Source: Ophthalmolycus amberensis
Lineage: Eukaryota; Chordata; Actinopteri; Perciformes; Zoarcidae
Assembly (NCBI GenBank): GCA_024529925.1
Contig: JAFEUB010000734.1
Span: 62,001 to 126,000 of the forward strand
DNA length: 64,000 bases
Direction: 5' to 3'
Positions 34,501-47,131 of the stretch are shown here, in pieces; the first letter of the stretch is position 1, and each line of letters begins with the position of its first letter. The notes beneath the pieces are model-generated. The model saw only the letters and a program-made list of their open reading frames with translations, searched no databases and was not told the DNA's origin. Both the position numbers and the translations under genes were made by a program.

Positions 34501-34755
34501 GTCATCTTCATAATCCTCTTGATGTTCCTTTGGTATGTTACTACTTCATCATTTCATGCTCTGATCCCTCTCTCAATGCTGTGGAGACTTTTAGACAACA
34601 CATCATGTCTCACTCTTTCTTGTCTCACTCTTTCTTCTCTCCAAAGGAACACAAGGAAAAAGGTGAAACCAAACCAAGAGGACAGAACTTACATGTCACT
34701 GCGGAAAACAGACCAATCACCAGAGTATGACGTCATAGCTCGACCTCTGAACTAA
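31592..34755 (+). pseudogene. S4: four-Ig Siglec-like gene with ITAM tail, frameshifted
   Basis: Exon positions: 31592-31652 (signal), 31950-32346 (V-set, 397 nt), 32622-32916 (C2, 295 nt), 33341-33622 and 33714-33995 (two Ig), 34436-34532 (TM), 34647-34755 (tail). Relative to S1 the V-set has one extra T near 32060, which brings a stop within a few codons. The C2 exon lacks two bases near 32678. Downstream exons, splice sites and the ITAM are intact. The ectodomain half resembles S6, while the TM and tail match S1/S2. In the tail one residue differs (KTDQSPE for KTYQSPE), outside the ITAM key positions. Because each Ig exon is phase 1-1, skipping the two damaged exons would restore a frame, but nothing shows this occurs. 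An assembly error is possible for the two-base loss; the T insertion is also in S6. Confidence 0.75.
34060..34328. other. Unique junction segment between duplication units
   Basis: These 269 bases in the S4 intron before the TM exon have no match elsewhere in the window by eye. They lie exactly between the end of duplication unit 1 and the start of unit 2. Confidence 0.65.
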
Positions 34756-35956
34756 CAAGTGTCAGCTCCACTGAGTAGAACAAGATGGTACTTCCATACT
34801 TCCGTTCAACATGTGTAGAATTGTATGAATATGGCATTTCTTAGTTATTTTTAATTCAACTGTAACTTATATCTTGCTTCATACAGCATTATTATTTTTT
34901 TGATTACATTTCATGAACCTTTATGGAGGTCCGCTGAGCAGTTGATTGGGCCGATGTTTAAGTTAATTTAAGTATTTAGTTGTTGTATTTGCCTGTTTAT
35001 GCTTTTTTTATTGTCTTGTGTTATGTTTACTTGCGTGAGTTTTCTCGCTGCAGTGCGTTGAACCCTCAGGGCCACCGTATTTTAGAGAGAAGTCACGTGA
35101 GGCAGGTACCTGAAGCCGGTGAAGTTGGGATCCGTTGAGCAGTAACTTCAGGTGGCTGTTTAGAGACTTTGAGGGGAAACAAGTGTGGCTTTTTCACAAA
35201 CCTTGAACTGAAAATTGATGAAAAACAGCAACATCGTTCTAATAACCAAGTTATGATCGTTACAGAAGTGTATATTAATGTTATCAGTTACGTGTTTTTG
35301 TATTTTAGTCAAAATATCAATGGAGCATCTGTGTTGGAAGGATAAAAGCCCAGTTGGATTTCATTTGACATGGTTAATGGACATTTTGCCAACGTGGAAG
35401 ACAGCTCGCAGTTCTTCAGACACCGCTAGTTAAACAAACACACACTTTACTGAAGCTTCACTGATGGGAAATATATCCAGTTCAGCTCATGCCAGGAACG
35501 TAACATTGTTGTTGATGCTGTGATGTAAGAAGTATTTAGGTCTTTCAATTGAGGTTTAATTAAAGTACTGTATACATATTCGCTTGTGTTACTATTTGAA
35601 GTCATTGTACCCTCAAATAACTTGCAAAAGGGCCCTTAAGGACTTATAATATGCACGTCAACTATTTACTACTTACTGTGTACTTATACTTCACAATCTG
35701 GAATCCAAAACGTTTATTGTGCGACATTGCGACGCATACTTCTACGGTTTTTGTTCGTTCTTTTCTGATCTGCTTCAGATTTCCCTACTACATATTAATT
35801 ATTGCGTTTAGTACAATCTTACTGTATTCATTTCAAATTAAAAGCTTGTTAGCGTTAGTGGACGCAATCTCTTCATACAAGGCTGTGAAACAGTAGCAGG
35901 AACATGTTGAATATGCAGCAACTTGAACGGTTCTCTTACGTACTTAAATGTAACTA

Positions 35957-35970
35957 CTGCCATCTTGTGG
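35957..35970 (-). promoter_or_regulatory. CTCF-like motif, copy 3
   Basis: Same 14-mer and orientation as at 15494 and 20368, in the S4-S5 interval. Confidence 0.4.
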
Positions 35971-37001
35971 CCGCTTTACATTACTACATAATACAGTGTG
36001 GCTGCCTGGGACATGAACACACCGCAGTGACTGAAGTAGAACAATAACACTTTAGACGAATGCACTTTCAGGACAAATATTACTGGGACCACAACTGAAA
36101 ATTCCAGATGAACATTCAACATCCAGGAATTCACATTATAGACACTAGCCCATTGACCATGTACAGTCCAGCCATATACAAGGTTTTACGCTAGCCTAGA
36201 TTAAATTTAGATTTCACAATTGATTATTACGATGATTATTAATACGCAGATTTATTGGTTGAGACAGATTTGCAGTCTGTCTTTCTAACCTCTGGTAACT
36301 CAGCCATTTCTACAGGTTCTGCTATGAGGCATCAGACATATAGTGAATGATTGAGACGCGTTCGAGCCAGTACTTTGTAAGAAATAGTTTTAATCTCGCA
36401 CCTTAAAGTACAAATAAGAAGTTATCAGAGATACGGAGAACACAGTGGTGCTGTATATGGCAATGTTAAAATGAATAATCACTACATTGACTTTGTTGTG
36501 AACAGTTTCTACAGACATTGCCTAATTATAAACCAGATTTGCGGAAGTGCTTCCTGAGTTTCTGCATATATTTGTAATGAGGAAATGCTGAAAGCTTTTT
36601 GTTTGACTCTTGGTTCTTAATGCACTTCATCCGTCACAAGTTCATCATTTTAAAAGAAGATTATAACAATGTTCATTTGACCATCATGACTCAACTTTCA
36701 CTGCATTTATTATTAAGCTGTATGTGTTGTGTGTTGCTTAGCAATTAAAGAAGCTATATACAGGAGTTCAATAATAACACAAACAGTGCTTAGTGCTTCA
36801 AATGGTTTGGTGGTTTCTCAAGATTATAAGATTCTTCCCCATTTAGAGTACTTCTCTTTTCAAAAACTTTCATATTACCTCACAGTCGGGGCAATTATTT
36901 AAAAAATCAAACATTCAAAAACACTTTTCACTATTAGATGCTAAAGGTGCAAATTGCTCATAAGAGATATACACATATCTTGATATTATGAGATATGAGA
37001 A

Positions 37002-37009
37002 TATAAAAG
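37002..37009 (+). promoter_or_regulatory. TATA box of S5 (b-type promoter)
   Basis: TATAAAAG upstream of the probable non-coding exon ending at 37188, as in S2 and S3. Confidence 0.6.
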
Positions 37010-40000
37010 CCTGTCAGGCACAGGAGAGGAGACATTTTGCTCAGCGGTGGGGGAACTTCTTGAAACCCTGTTGTTGCACAAACGGAGAAGGAATTGAAAA
37101 GTGAAGAAAGGATGAATCAGTTAAAGGAAGAAACACTCTACAGTGATCACTGCTGAGAGAAGAGAGCAGAGAGCAAGACAAGGAAAAGGTAAAAAAACAA
37201 CATTTATAGTTATTTTTTAGATATCTTTTTGCACTGTCAATGTAAGTTGTTGAACTGAGTCATTCTTGCAATTGTCTTTCGACATTGCTGGATTTGCTGG
37301 TTCAGTAAAGGTGGACTATGCCTGGGAGATGAGATGGGAGTATTCATTTCTGTTTATCACAGTTGGTGGTAAATTCAGTAAAAGGTTCAGTTTTCCCAAA
37401 GCTCGATTGCTGTAAAGATTATTGTTAAAACGTTTACTGACGGTATAAAGGATCGCTTTGGGTACAAATGTCGCAACTATGGAATAACTAAACGTGCAAC
37501 ATCCTGTATTAAGATCTGTGATGTCAGCTGTGGAGCTTCCTTTGCTTCAGTTCCTCTAATGTTTGTTGCACTTTCAGTGTGAAGTTTGTCCGGTGGAGGG
37601 AGACACTGACAATCAGGATGTTTGTTCTCATCTGGGCGACTCTGCTATTCTCTGTGAGAGGCAACAATGCTGTCACAGGTATGCATCTTAATTATAACCC
37701 TGTTATCATGCCTACGTTAGAGATTTGAAGTGTGAACAAAATAGATAACAATAATGATAAATATCCTTATGTTTCCCTGTCATGCTGCCAAATTACAAGT
37801 AGTTAGTTCTCCAATCAGCTCATTAGTAGCACTGCTCACAGCATTCATTGACATACCTGGAAACTTGACTTGCATAAATAGTTATTTAAATTATCATTTT
37901 GTTTTTCAATTTAATTTAAAGAAACTTAGTTAAATACATAAATTATGTTTTGTTGTCTGATCAACGCTGCTTCCAACAGCAGTTATATGAAACAAAATCA
38001 TAGTAGTAGCCTTTCTCCATCATTTATTAAATATTATGTTCTATTGTCATATTAAAATAACCCGGATCCCTGTTTCTCTCACTGTTCAATTAACAGGTGC
38101 AGCAGTGAGGGAACACTGTGACGGACGATACTGTATCACTCTCAGTGAAGGAGAAATAACAGCAGAGGCTGGACTCTGTGTTGTGATACCGTGTTCTTTC
38201 ACCACTGCTTCTGGCTTTACACCCAAACATATGGTGTGGTACAAATGTGAACCATCTAAAAGCAGATGTGGGGATTCAGATGTGATACTCCACACTAACA
38301 ACAACAACAAAGTTCAGTCTGGGTTTAAAGGACGAGTTTCACTGTTGGAGCCTGACGTGAGTCTGAGGAACTGCAGCATCATCATCAATGACCTCACTGA
38401 GTCAGACTCTGGATCATATCAACTCAGAGTTAATGGTTTACTGAATTATGCTGAGAGTGGATATACATTCCCTCCAAGAGCAATTGTCTCTGTTAAAGGT
38501 ATGAAGTGCTACAACAAATACATACAGTGAAGATGTTCATTCTCTTCAACATATTCACTGTATTTATCGTCTGAATGGAATAATAATGAAATAATGTTGC
38601 ACATTTGTCGACCTCTGTGGGCAAACAGTAGAAACTGCATCAGTTCCTGATAAAACTCTGACTTATAGGTCTGACCCAGAAGCCCACAGTGATGATTCCT
38701 CCTCTGACAGAGGGACAGCAGACCACACTGACCTGCACTGCTCCTGGTCTCTGCTCTGGATCTGATCCTAACATCACCTGGACGTGGAGAGGAGCAGGAG
38801 AGAAGCACTCTCACATCACAGGAAACATCACTGCCTGTCACACAGAGACACAGCTCAACTTTGACCTTTAACCCTTCAGCTGAACAGCACGGTACCGACG
38901 TCACTTGTAAGGTCAGCTTCACAAACAGCATCACTACAGAGGAGACAGTGACTCTGAATGTGACCTGTGAGTACAGCACATCCTGCACTTTATTCTCACC
39001 TTTACTTTCTACTGTCTAAAATGTGTTCTCAGAGATGTGCTGTCATGTCATTTGTGATGTTTTTCTGAGCTTTGTTGGATTTGATCACATCAACAGTGTT
39101 CTTACAGGAAGGTTGTGAGTTTGGGGTGCTATAATACTAGCGATGCATGCGATTGCAATTTTGTTATCTGATTCCAATTTTGTCTGACCTGCCGATTCCG
39201 ATTTTCTTTCTAAGAGCTATTCTTGACAGCAAGGCCATCCCTGAACAGTCCCAAAAAATATATCAATGTAAACTATCAAAAAATCTAAATGTTATCCTTT
39301 TTCTTTGTGATTTTCATCTATTGTGGTTGTCTGTATGAAACACACAATTCAAATGATAAGGCATATTGAAATACTTGCTTTGATTAAAATCGAAATCTTG
39401 GCATTACTAGTTTTAATTATGTATGATAAGCAGATTAAAGCTTGTGTAAGGAAGCTGAACATGTAACTCCCTCTCTAATTCCTATTTTATATTCAGGTAA
39501 AATCGTCTCCTTCAAACAAGAGTTTTCATTAAATTGTCTTCCCAAAAACTACATTTTACAAGATAACATTTTAACACATCATTAATAATGTTATAATTTA
39601 CTTTCGCCCAATACTCAATTTATCTGAGTAGAGCTTGAACGCACCACGATGCCCTGTAACCTCAGTTATCCTTAGCTGTTAGCTCTGTGATGTCTGCAGA
39701 CAAGCAAATCCCTGTGATTACTCTGAGCAGCATGCATGGGAATGAATTACAACATGATAAATGTATCAAGATCAAGCTAGTTGTTCCAGATGTTTTTAAG
39801 GTTTTTGCTCCACGGCTTATTTTGGACTTCAAGTTGTGACAAATGAGCTTTAAGTCTTCTTCACTCTCCGACACATGTTGTGTGTGTGGCTGTTACATTA
39901 CTGTCTGTGCCGCTGTGAATGATCGGTGCATCTCCATATAATACAGTCTGTCATTTGTCTCGTAGATGTGAAGGGATTTAGAATCACTGGGAATACAAGT

Positions 40001-40501
40001 GTGAAGGAGGGTGAGACTCTGAATCTGACCTGCAGTGTTGAAAGTTTCCCTCCATCTCTCATCACGTGGACAAAACCTTCTGAGACAAACATGCAAAATG
40101 CAACAGAAACAAATTGGCAGAACAACACTGAGACCTTCATGCAGAGAGAAAGTGGAATCGGCACTTTTTCCATCTCTAATGTGACGACAGAAGATTCTGG
40201 ACGATACATCTGCAGAGCAGAATATCTAAATCAAACCCTGGTGGAAAATGTTGATGTAAAAGTCATATGTAAGTACATTTTACATCTGTTCTAAGACAGA
40301 ACATTTATTGAGCATTTTTCTTTTAAACTATATTTAGCAGAGAAAAACCTTGATTAGTCTTCCAAGTTAATTCTGAATGACTTCACTGCCCCTCACCTTT
40401 AAATATAAGTGATGTACAATGGGCATGTATTACATATTTGTCTGCAGCAAAAACTTTATTTGCTTTAGCTTCTTATGGAAATTAGTTTTTAAAAAGCCCT
40501 T

Positions 40502-40569
40502 GGATCTATGGAGGCATTGGATCTATGGAGGCATTGGATCTATGGAGGCATTGGATCTATGGAGGCATT
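40502..40569. repeat. 17-bp minisatellite, 4 units (S5)
   Basis: ggatctatggaggcatt, four perfect units, at the site matching 24929-24996 of S3. Confidence 0.95.
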
Positions 40570-41354
40570 GCGAAGACTTCCGGGTGGTTCTCAGCAAAAT
40601 TGGAGCCAAATCTTTAGAATCATGAAAACGTGTGTTGTCTGTTAAAACCAGTGTGTGTAGAGTCTGAACATCTTTAGATGTTGGCGCCTTCCTGTGGTAG
40701 TATTTAAATAAGAATATACTGCAAACAATGCATGAATGCAATGACAATACATCTTGTATCCATTTCCAACCTCTTCACCGTATCTTAACTTGAAATATTT
40801 TGTTCATGATTTGCTTCACAGATATGAGGAAACCTTTACTCACTGGTGATACAACAGTGGAGGAGGGAGATGCTCTGAATTTAACCTGTAGTGTTGAAAG
40901 TTTTCCTCCGTCTCATGTCACATGGACTGTGCTTGGCTCCAACACAAAGCTGGACAATGGACTTGACACCGACCTGCAGAACCACACTGGATCAGCCACA
41001 CTTGTCATCCCAAATGTGACGACAGAAGATTCTGGACGATACATCTGCAGAGCAGAATATCTGAATCAAACCCTGGTGGAAAATGTTGATGTAAAAGTCA
41101 CATGTAAGTACATTGTACAGCTGTTCTAAGACAGAACATTTATTGTGGTCTTTTGCTCTTTCTTTTAAACTATCTTTAGAGCAGAGAACAACCTTGATAA
41201 GTCTTCTAAGTTAATTATGAAAGACTTCCACTGCCCCTCACCTTCAAATATATGTGAGACCACCTCAATGGGCATTTATTACATATTTGTCTGCAGCAAA
41301 AATGTACTGTATTTGCTTTAGCTTCTTATGGAAATTAGTTTTTAAAAAGCCCTT

Positions 41355-41371
41355 GGATCTATGGAGGCATT
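41355..41371. repeat. 17-bp minisatellite unit, single copy (S5)
   Basis: One unit at the site that has three units in S3 (25790-25840). Confidence 0.9.
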
Positions 41372-42421
41372 GCGAAGACTTCCAGGTGGTTTTCAGCCAA
41401 ATTGGAGCCAAATCTTTAGAATCATAAAAACATGTGTTGTCTGTTAAAACCAGTGTGTGTAGAGTCTGACAATCGTTAGATGTTGGCGCCCTCCTGTATT
41501 TAAATAACAACATACTGCAGACAATGCATGAATGCAATGACAATACATCTTGTATCCATTTCCAACCTCTTCACCGTATCTTAACTTGAAATATTTTGTT
41601 CATGATTTGCTTCACAGATATGAGGAAACCTTTACTCACTGGTGATACAACAGTGGAGGAGGGAGATGCTCTGAATTTAACCTGTAGTGTTGAAAGTTTT
41701 CCTCCGTCTCATGTCACATGGACTGTACTTGGCTCCAACACAAAGCTGGACAACGGACTTGACACCGACCTGCAGAACCACACTGGATCAGCCACACTTG
41801 TCATCCCAAATGTGACGACAGAAGATTCCGGACAGTACATCTGTACAGCACGACACCTGGACAGGACTGTGACTACATATGCGGATGTGACAGTGATTCG
41901 TAAGTAGAAGGAAGTTTATGTTCACACTCTCAGCATTTTGGTTTGACATTGTTATTCTGCTTGTGTGCTTGCAGGGGTTTCAAAGATCTTAAAAAACTCT
42001 GGGTGTGAGGTTCAGTCGGAGGTCCTGACTTGTGTGTGCATCAGTGAGGGGTTTCCTTTACCCACCATCAACTGGCCGCTGTTGAAGAACCACACTGAGT
42101 ACTCCGTCACTACCACTGTGTCAAACCACACAGTCAACAGCACCGTCACCCTGACTGTAAAAGACCACAGCAACGCTTCTGTTGAGTGTGTCAGCATCAA
42201 TGAATATGGAGAAGCAAAAGAAAACCTCAAAATCCGAATGACCATTTCAGAAAAAGGTAAATGTTCTCAACTAAAACACTGAAGCTATGTAGACCACTGC
42301 CTTATGACATCTTTAGTACCCTAATTATTTCACTGTGAACTTTTCTATTTGGACAAACCATTGAGCAACCTGTCAGAAGAAAATACAATGTTGCATATTA
42401 GTGTTCAGAACGACATGGACA

Positions 42422-42769
42422 GACATTTCTCTTTTGTTCCTCTTGAACAAAAGAGAAATGAGGGTCTGCCCGTAGAGCTGAGGGTCTGCTGAGACCCTCA
42501 GCTCATTTAAATCAAGATTGAAGACCTTTCTGTTTGCTGCTGCCTTTAATTGAACCACGTTAAATTAATATATTAATCAATTTCCTGCATTTCTGCATTT
42601 TACTACTGCATTTTATTTCTTACACTGTTTTTAATTGTTTTTGAAATCTCCTTTTCTTTTGCCTTGTGTTTTGATGCTTTTAATGGTTTTATGTGAAGCA
42701 CTTTGAATTACCTTGTTGTTGAAATGTGCTATACAAATAAACTTGCCTTGCCTTGCCTTGCCTTGATAG
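42422..42769 (+). mobile_element. Non-LTR retroposon 3' end before the S5 TM exon
   Basis: Duplicate of the element at 26891-27238, with the two hairpins and the CTTGC-repeat tail next to the TM exon acceptor. Confidence 0.7.
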
Positions 42770-44113
42770 CGGATCACTCCAAAGAACTGGATTCATGGCT
42801 GGAAGTCATCATTGCCTTTTTGATTGGGGTTCTTCTTTCAGCAGTCCTTTGCTGTTTGGCCACGAAATGCCACAGGTACAATTATGAATTATTAATTCCC
42901 GGCTGTTATTTGTGGATAATATGCCGAAATGAATGTTAATTTGTTACTGTTTTTAATACATTTTTCCAGAAAAAATCAGAAGATCTCTCGAAATCTGGAC
43001 GAGACTCTGGAGATGGTGACCAGTCAAGAGGCTCCACTGGTATTTCTTTTCATTCTGCTCAACATTTTGGGAGCACCTGTTATATTGATGTTTTTCTTCT
43101 TTCCTAAAAATGACTTTTTTAGCAGACAGAAAGAGTAATTCGGACACCAAATGTATTATTTACATTTGAGAGTTGTCGCCCCAAAAGAAGGAAACATTTT
43201 ACGAATAAGTCGATGTCCCCAAAGTGTTAAACGTGAGGGAAAATATTGTTGTAACGCTCGACCATTATGGAACTATAACGGTGCTCATATCTGGTCTCTA
43301 AATATTTTGGGCAGCCTTTTTACTTTGGGCCCTCTGCAGTCTGCTCAGTGAACAGATTATAGAGGTTTAGACTGTCATTTGTCAGTCCATAGTTTGTTCA
43401 GCTGATATTCTGTGATCCAATTCAAATAACGCTAACCCTGCACTATCCTTTAATATTTATTTGTGACCTTTTAAGAATAGCTTTGCTTAAGCAACACACC
43501 TGTTAATTGTTTTTGCAAACCCTTCATTATGGAGGTTAGTTTATGGCTTTTGCCAGTTACACCTACAGTCTACGGGCATATCTATGGGTTACACTTATTG
43601 TCTTTTTGAAAACCTTAGTCAGCTCAAAGCCAAGCAGCTTCAAGCTGATTTTTTTTAAACGCTGCTATTTAATTTGTGTAGCAGCTGCTGAATGAGTTGT
43701 ATAAATGACGTTGTTCCTGACAGATCGATGCTGGTGAAGCAGTCGATGATGATCTGACCTTCTACCAAGAGTTGGCTGAAGGAGAAGAAGGAGCTGCGGC
43801 AGCAGAGAAAGCAGCCCCTGATCTCAATGGTGGACCTAAAGATGTGGAGTACGCCAGCATTGATTTCTCCGTCTTGAGAAGAAAGAATACCAGGGATGCA
43901 GCAAAGAAGCAAGAAAGCACAGAGACCGAGTATGCTGAAATTAAGAAAGAAGTAAAAGAGGAAATGGAAAACAATGGCGAAGAGGAAGGTTATGTGTTGG
44001 AGGGGGAGATGGTCACGGAGGATGAAGAGACGACGCCTTGTGTTCCTGAAGAGGACGACGGGGAGGACGCTGCAGTGTACTCCAACGTGAAGGACATAAT
44101 GTCTGAGATTTGA

Positions 44114-47100
44114 GGACTGTTGCATGGTGGAGTTGCTTGAGGATGAAGTGTCTTTGCTCTCATCAGTTGTGATGGATTGATGTAAGGGACTGATGATGGA
44201 TTGTTATTCCAGTGAATGAATGGCGGTCCTGTGAACGGTTTCTAACAGCTGCGGTCTTCAAACGCCACATTCAGCCTGTGGCGAAGTGACGGAGACGCTT
44301 CACACCTCTACATGTTAGGAGCTTTGTAAATCCATTCATTCAACTGAGGGTAACCTGGAAGTTGGACAGTTTCCTTATTCAAGTGTTATTGAGCTTAAAT
44401 GTGTTGACTTTTCATAAACCTCCCAAATAAGTGCGCCCATATCCATGAAGAAGTGGACTCCGCTATTCCTCCACTGGCGTATAAAGAGACAACCACCTCC
44501 GTCCTGCTGCTTCTGAGAGCTGAAGTGAGATATATATTGTTTAACTAGGATAAACATGTGCCTTAAGTCAGAGATGTCTCTATTTCAGCGTGGCTCTAGG
44601 GATGACAACATCAGTCTGTTGATTGGTTTGTCTGACCGCTGTGGGCCAGACTGAAATATCTCCACAACTATTGGATGGATTCCCATGAAGTGTTATTCAT
44701 GTTCCCCAGGGGATGCATCCCAATGACTTTGTTCATCCTGTGACTTTTCCTTTGCTCCACCATCAGGTTGGCATGTGGTTTTGAATGAACTGTTTAAACA
44801 ACTATTGGATGGATTGCCATGAAATCTGGTGGAGACATACTGTATATGTCCACCTCAGGATAAAATGTTATTAACATTGGTTATCCCTAAACTTTTTAAC
44901 ATATGAACAAATACCTGCAAAACTAAGGACTCCGCTGTATGTTTTGTTTTATGCCAATTAGCAAATGATAGCATGCTAGCATTGTATTGTAAGTAAGTTA
45001 GCATGTAGCTTAAAGCACCACTGCACTTGACGGAGCCGCTACGTCTGTAGTGTCTTAATCGTGTTCATTTAAAGTGTCTGCAGCAAAGGAACTCAAAGGA
45101 TAGGTTGACATGCTGACATGTCTGTCTCAATACAATACTGGAATATATATTGAACGAGTTAAATCCCTTCCTAAGCAATTCCAGTGTACAAGATAGGGAA
45201 CCTTTTGTTGCTGGTTTGCAGTGGAGGGTAGTAACGCAGAGCACATTTCATACTTAAAAGAGCTTTTGTAGATGTGGAGCTGTCTAACTCAGACTGCTGA
45301 AGCTTCATTTTTAGCTTCAGCTGAATTTAATGATGCATGTTGTCACAGAATGAGGACTGTAGATGTTGTCTCAATCTATTACAGTGTAATTGAATTATGA
45401 TGGGAAGTCTTCAGGGCCAGTGTGAACAGGAACAACAATTGCAGAAATGTTGATGTACATATGCATGATAGTATTGTTTGTAAAAATAAGTTACACTCTC
45501 CTTTAAACTGGTGTGGATTCATGTTCATTTTTATATAAAATATGAAGAATTGTTAAACAACAAATTGCAGATCAGTATGCTGTTTTTATTTAGCTTTTTG
45601 GATTGATTTGTTTTTTCAAACTGATAAAATGTTTGACCCCGTTTGATTCTACGACAAATTAGGAAGTCATCGATGACTTCTCTTTTTAATGTGTTACAGG
45701 AATCAACTTGGCTTCTTTCAAACAGAAAACACACTTGTTTATGTTTGAGATGAAATCATGGATTTTCAGTTCAATTAATCTTATTCAACTCAAAGTCAAC
45801 ATGGGGAACATGACAGGAACATGACACACCTTTTTTTCTTTCTGGTACATTCTGCAATATAACAGGTTCTGTGGTGAGTGTTCAATATGCAGGCATATAG
45901 AAACAGATGAGGACAGATATGAAGCCAGTTAGCAGTTAAATATAGTTATAGTCATAATCTACCATCTCAAAGTGTCAACAGGAAGTTATGAGAGAGAATA
46001 CAGTGATGCCATGTAAGGCAGTGGTTCAATGAATAACACCTTCAGAGACTTTTCTGAGAACACGACTGAGAATGTTGCACAATAAACCATAAAACCATAC
46101 TGTTACAAATATGGAGCTTCTTGCAGTTAAATTAAGAACTAAGATTAAAACAAATATCTTATTTTTTTATCTGCCGGTATTTCACGCACTTAGTTAGAGA
46201 CAGCAGTTATAGTACAGACCATTCACATGCATGCACATTCACCACCCTATGTGCACACGTATGTATTGTATTGTGCATTACAGTGTAGTAGGAGAGTTGA
46301 TAGATGAGCTATTTGGTTTCTTAAGGTGACACAAGCTTCTCAAGTACACATATGACACTTCCTCTTTCTCAGAGTTCCTCACACATTTACAGTCCTGAAG
46401 AAAAAAAAAAAGCAAGATCGTTTCATTTCATTATTCACTGTTAAAGTTGTACATTATCAACTTGATATACATTATATATTTACATTAAGATAGGCACACA
46501 TTTTATAGATTTGTGAGTGTGGCAGTCTAACGAGGGCCAGCGTGTGAAGAGAAACTTCCTTTAACATTGTTGTAGCGCAAAGAGGAACGAATTAAAAAAG
46601 GAAGCCGAAGAGAGGAAGAGTCAGTTCAGAGCAGAGCCGCTCAGCAGAGATCACTGTGGTGAGAAGAGAGAACAAGACAAAAAGAGGTAAAACAACCTTT
46701 ACTGTACTTTTTAAATCATCTTTTTAACAGTAAATGGAAACTGTAGAAGTCATTGTTTCCTTACTAATGTCATACAATGCTTTTTAGAATTCCTTGTTCA
46801 CTATTACTGTTGTGTGCATTTCATTGGGGTTGGGGGGGATTGTCGATAAAGCTGCCACAGATAATTTCTGTTTATTTATTTAGCAGTTTTATGGAACAGA
46901 TGTTAAAAAGTTCTTGGAAATAAAACATTTCGTGGGAATCACAACCCTGAAGATGATGTTAGCCACATTTATCAATGCCACTACAGAAAACGTGAACCTG
47001 CAACATCATGTATTTAAATCTGTGCTGTCAACCGTGGAGATTGTTCTGCTCCGGTTTCATGAAGTGAAACATTTGAATGTTTGTACTTCTGAAAGGAAAA

Positions 47101-47131
47101 GACACTGACTGTCTCAATCATCACATCAGGA
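44114..47131. other. S5 3' UTR and a-type 5' flank of S6
   Basis: Duplicate of 28583-31591. It holds the PU.1 box (46356-46367) and a probable non-coding first exon ending at 46686. No coding exon is supported. Confidence 0.65.
46356..46367 (-). promoter_or_regulatory. PU.1/ETS box upstream of S6
   Basis: Minus-strand AAAGAGGAAGTG, conserved with S1 and S4. Confidence 0.5.

Larger units (their letters stand above)
34756..37617. repeat. S4 3' flank and b-type 5' flank of S5
   Basis: Third near copy of 14291-17141. It contains the CTCF-like motif (35957-35970), a TATA box (37002-37009) and a probable non-coding first exon ending at 37188. It has no coding exon. Confidence 0.75.
37618..44113 (+). 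pseudogene. S5: six-Ig CD22-like gene, one-base insertion in domain 2
   Basis: Exons: 37618-37678, 38097-38498 (V-set), 38669-38966 (C2, 298 nt), 39966-40268, 40822-41103, 41618-41899, 41975-42256, 42770-42875 (TM), 42970-43039, 43724-44113. Every exon except the C2 is intact and nearly identical to S3. In the C2 exon an extra C near 38834 (ctgcctgtcac against ctgctgtcac) shifts the frame and gives a stop soon after. Unlike S3, the V-set keeps the core Trp (MVWYKC), and the 8-residue VDTEDLTA insert is absent. The tail motifs VEYASI, TEYAEI and VYSNV are intact. Skipping the phase 1-1 C2 exon would keep an open frame. With one single-base lesion in a long gene, a real functional gene with an assembly error is a fair alternative. 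Confidence 0.6.

Noticed and set aside
42703..42939. Open frame running from the retroposon into the TM exon as an alternative start
   Set aside because: It is read-through of the TM exon frame; the acceptor at 42769/42770 and the exact frame fit explain it better.
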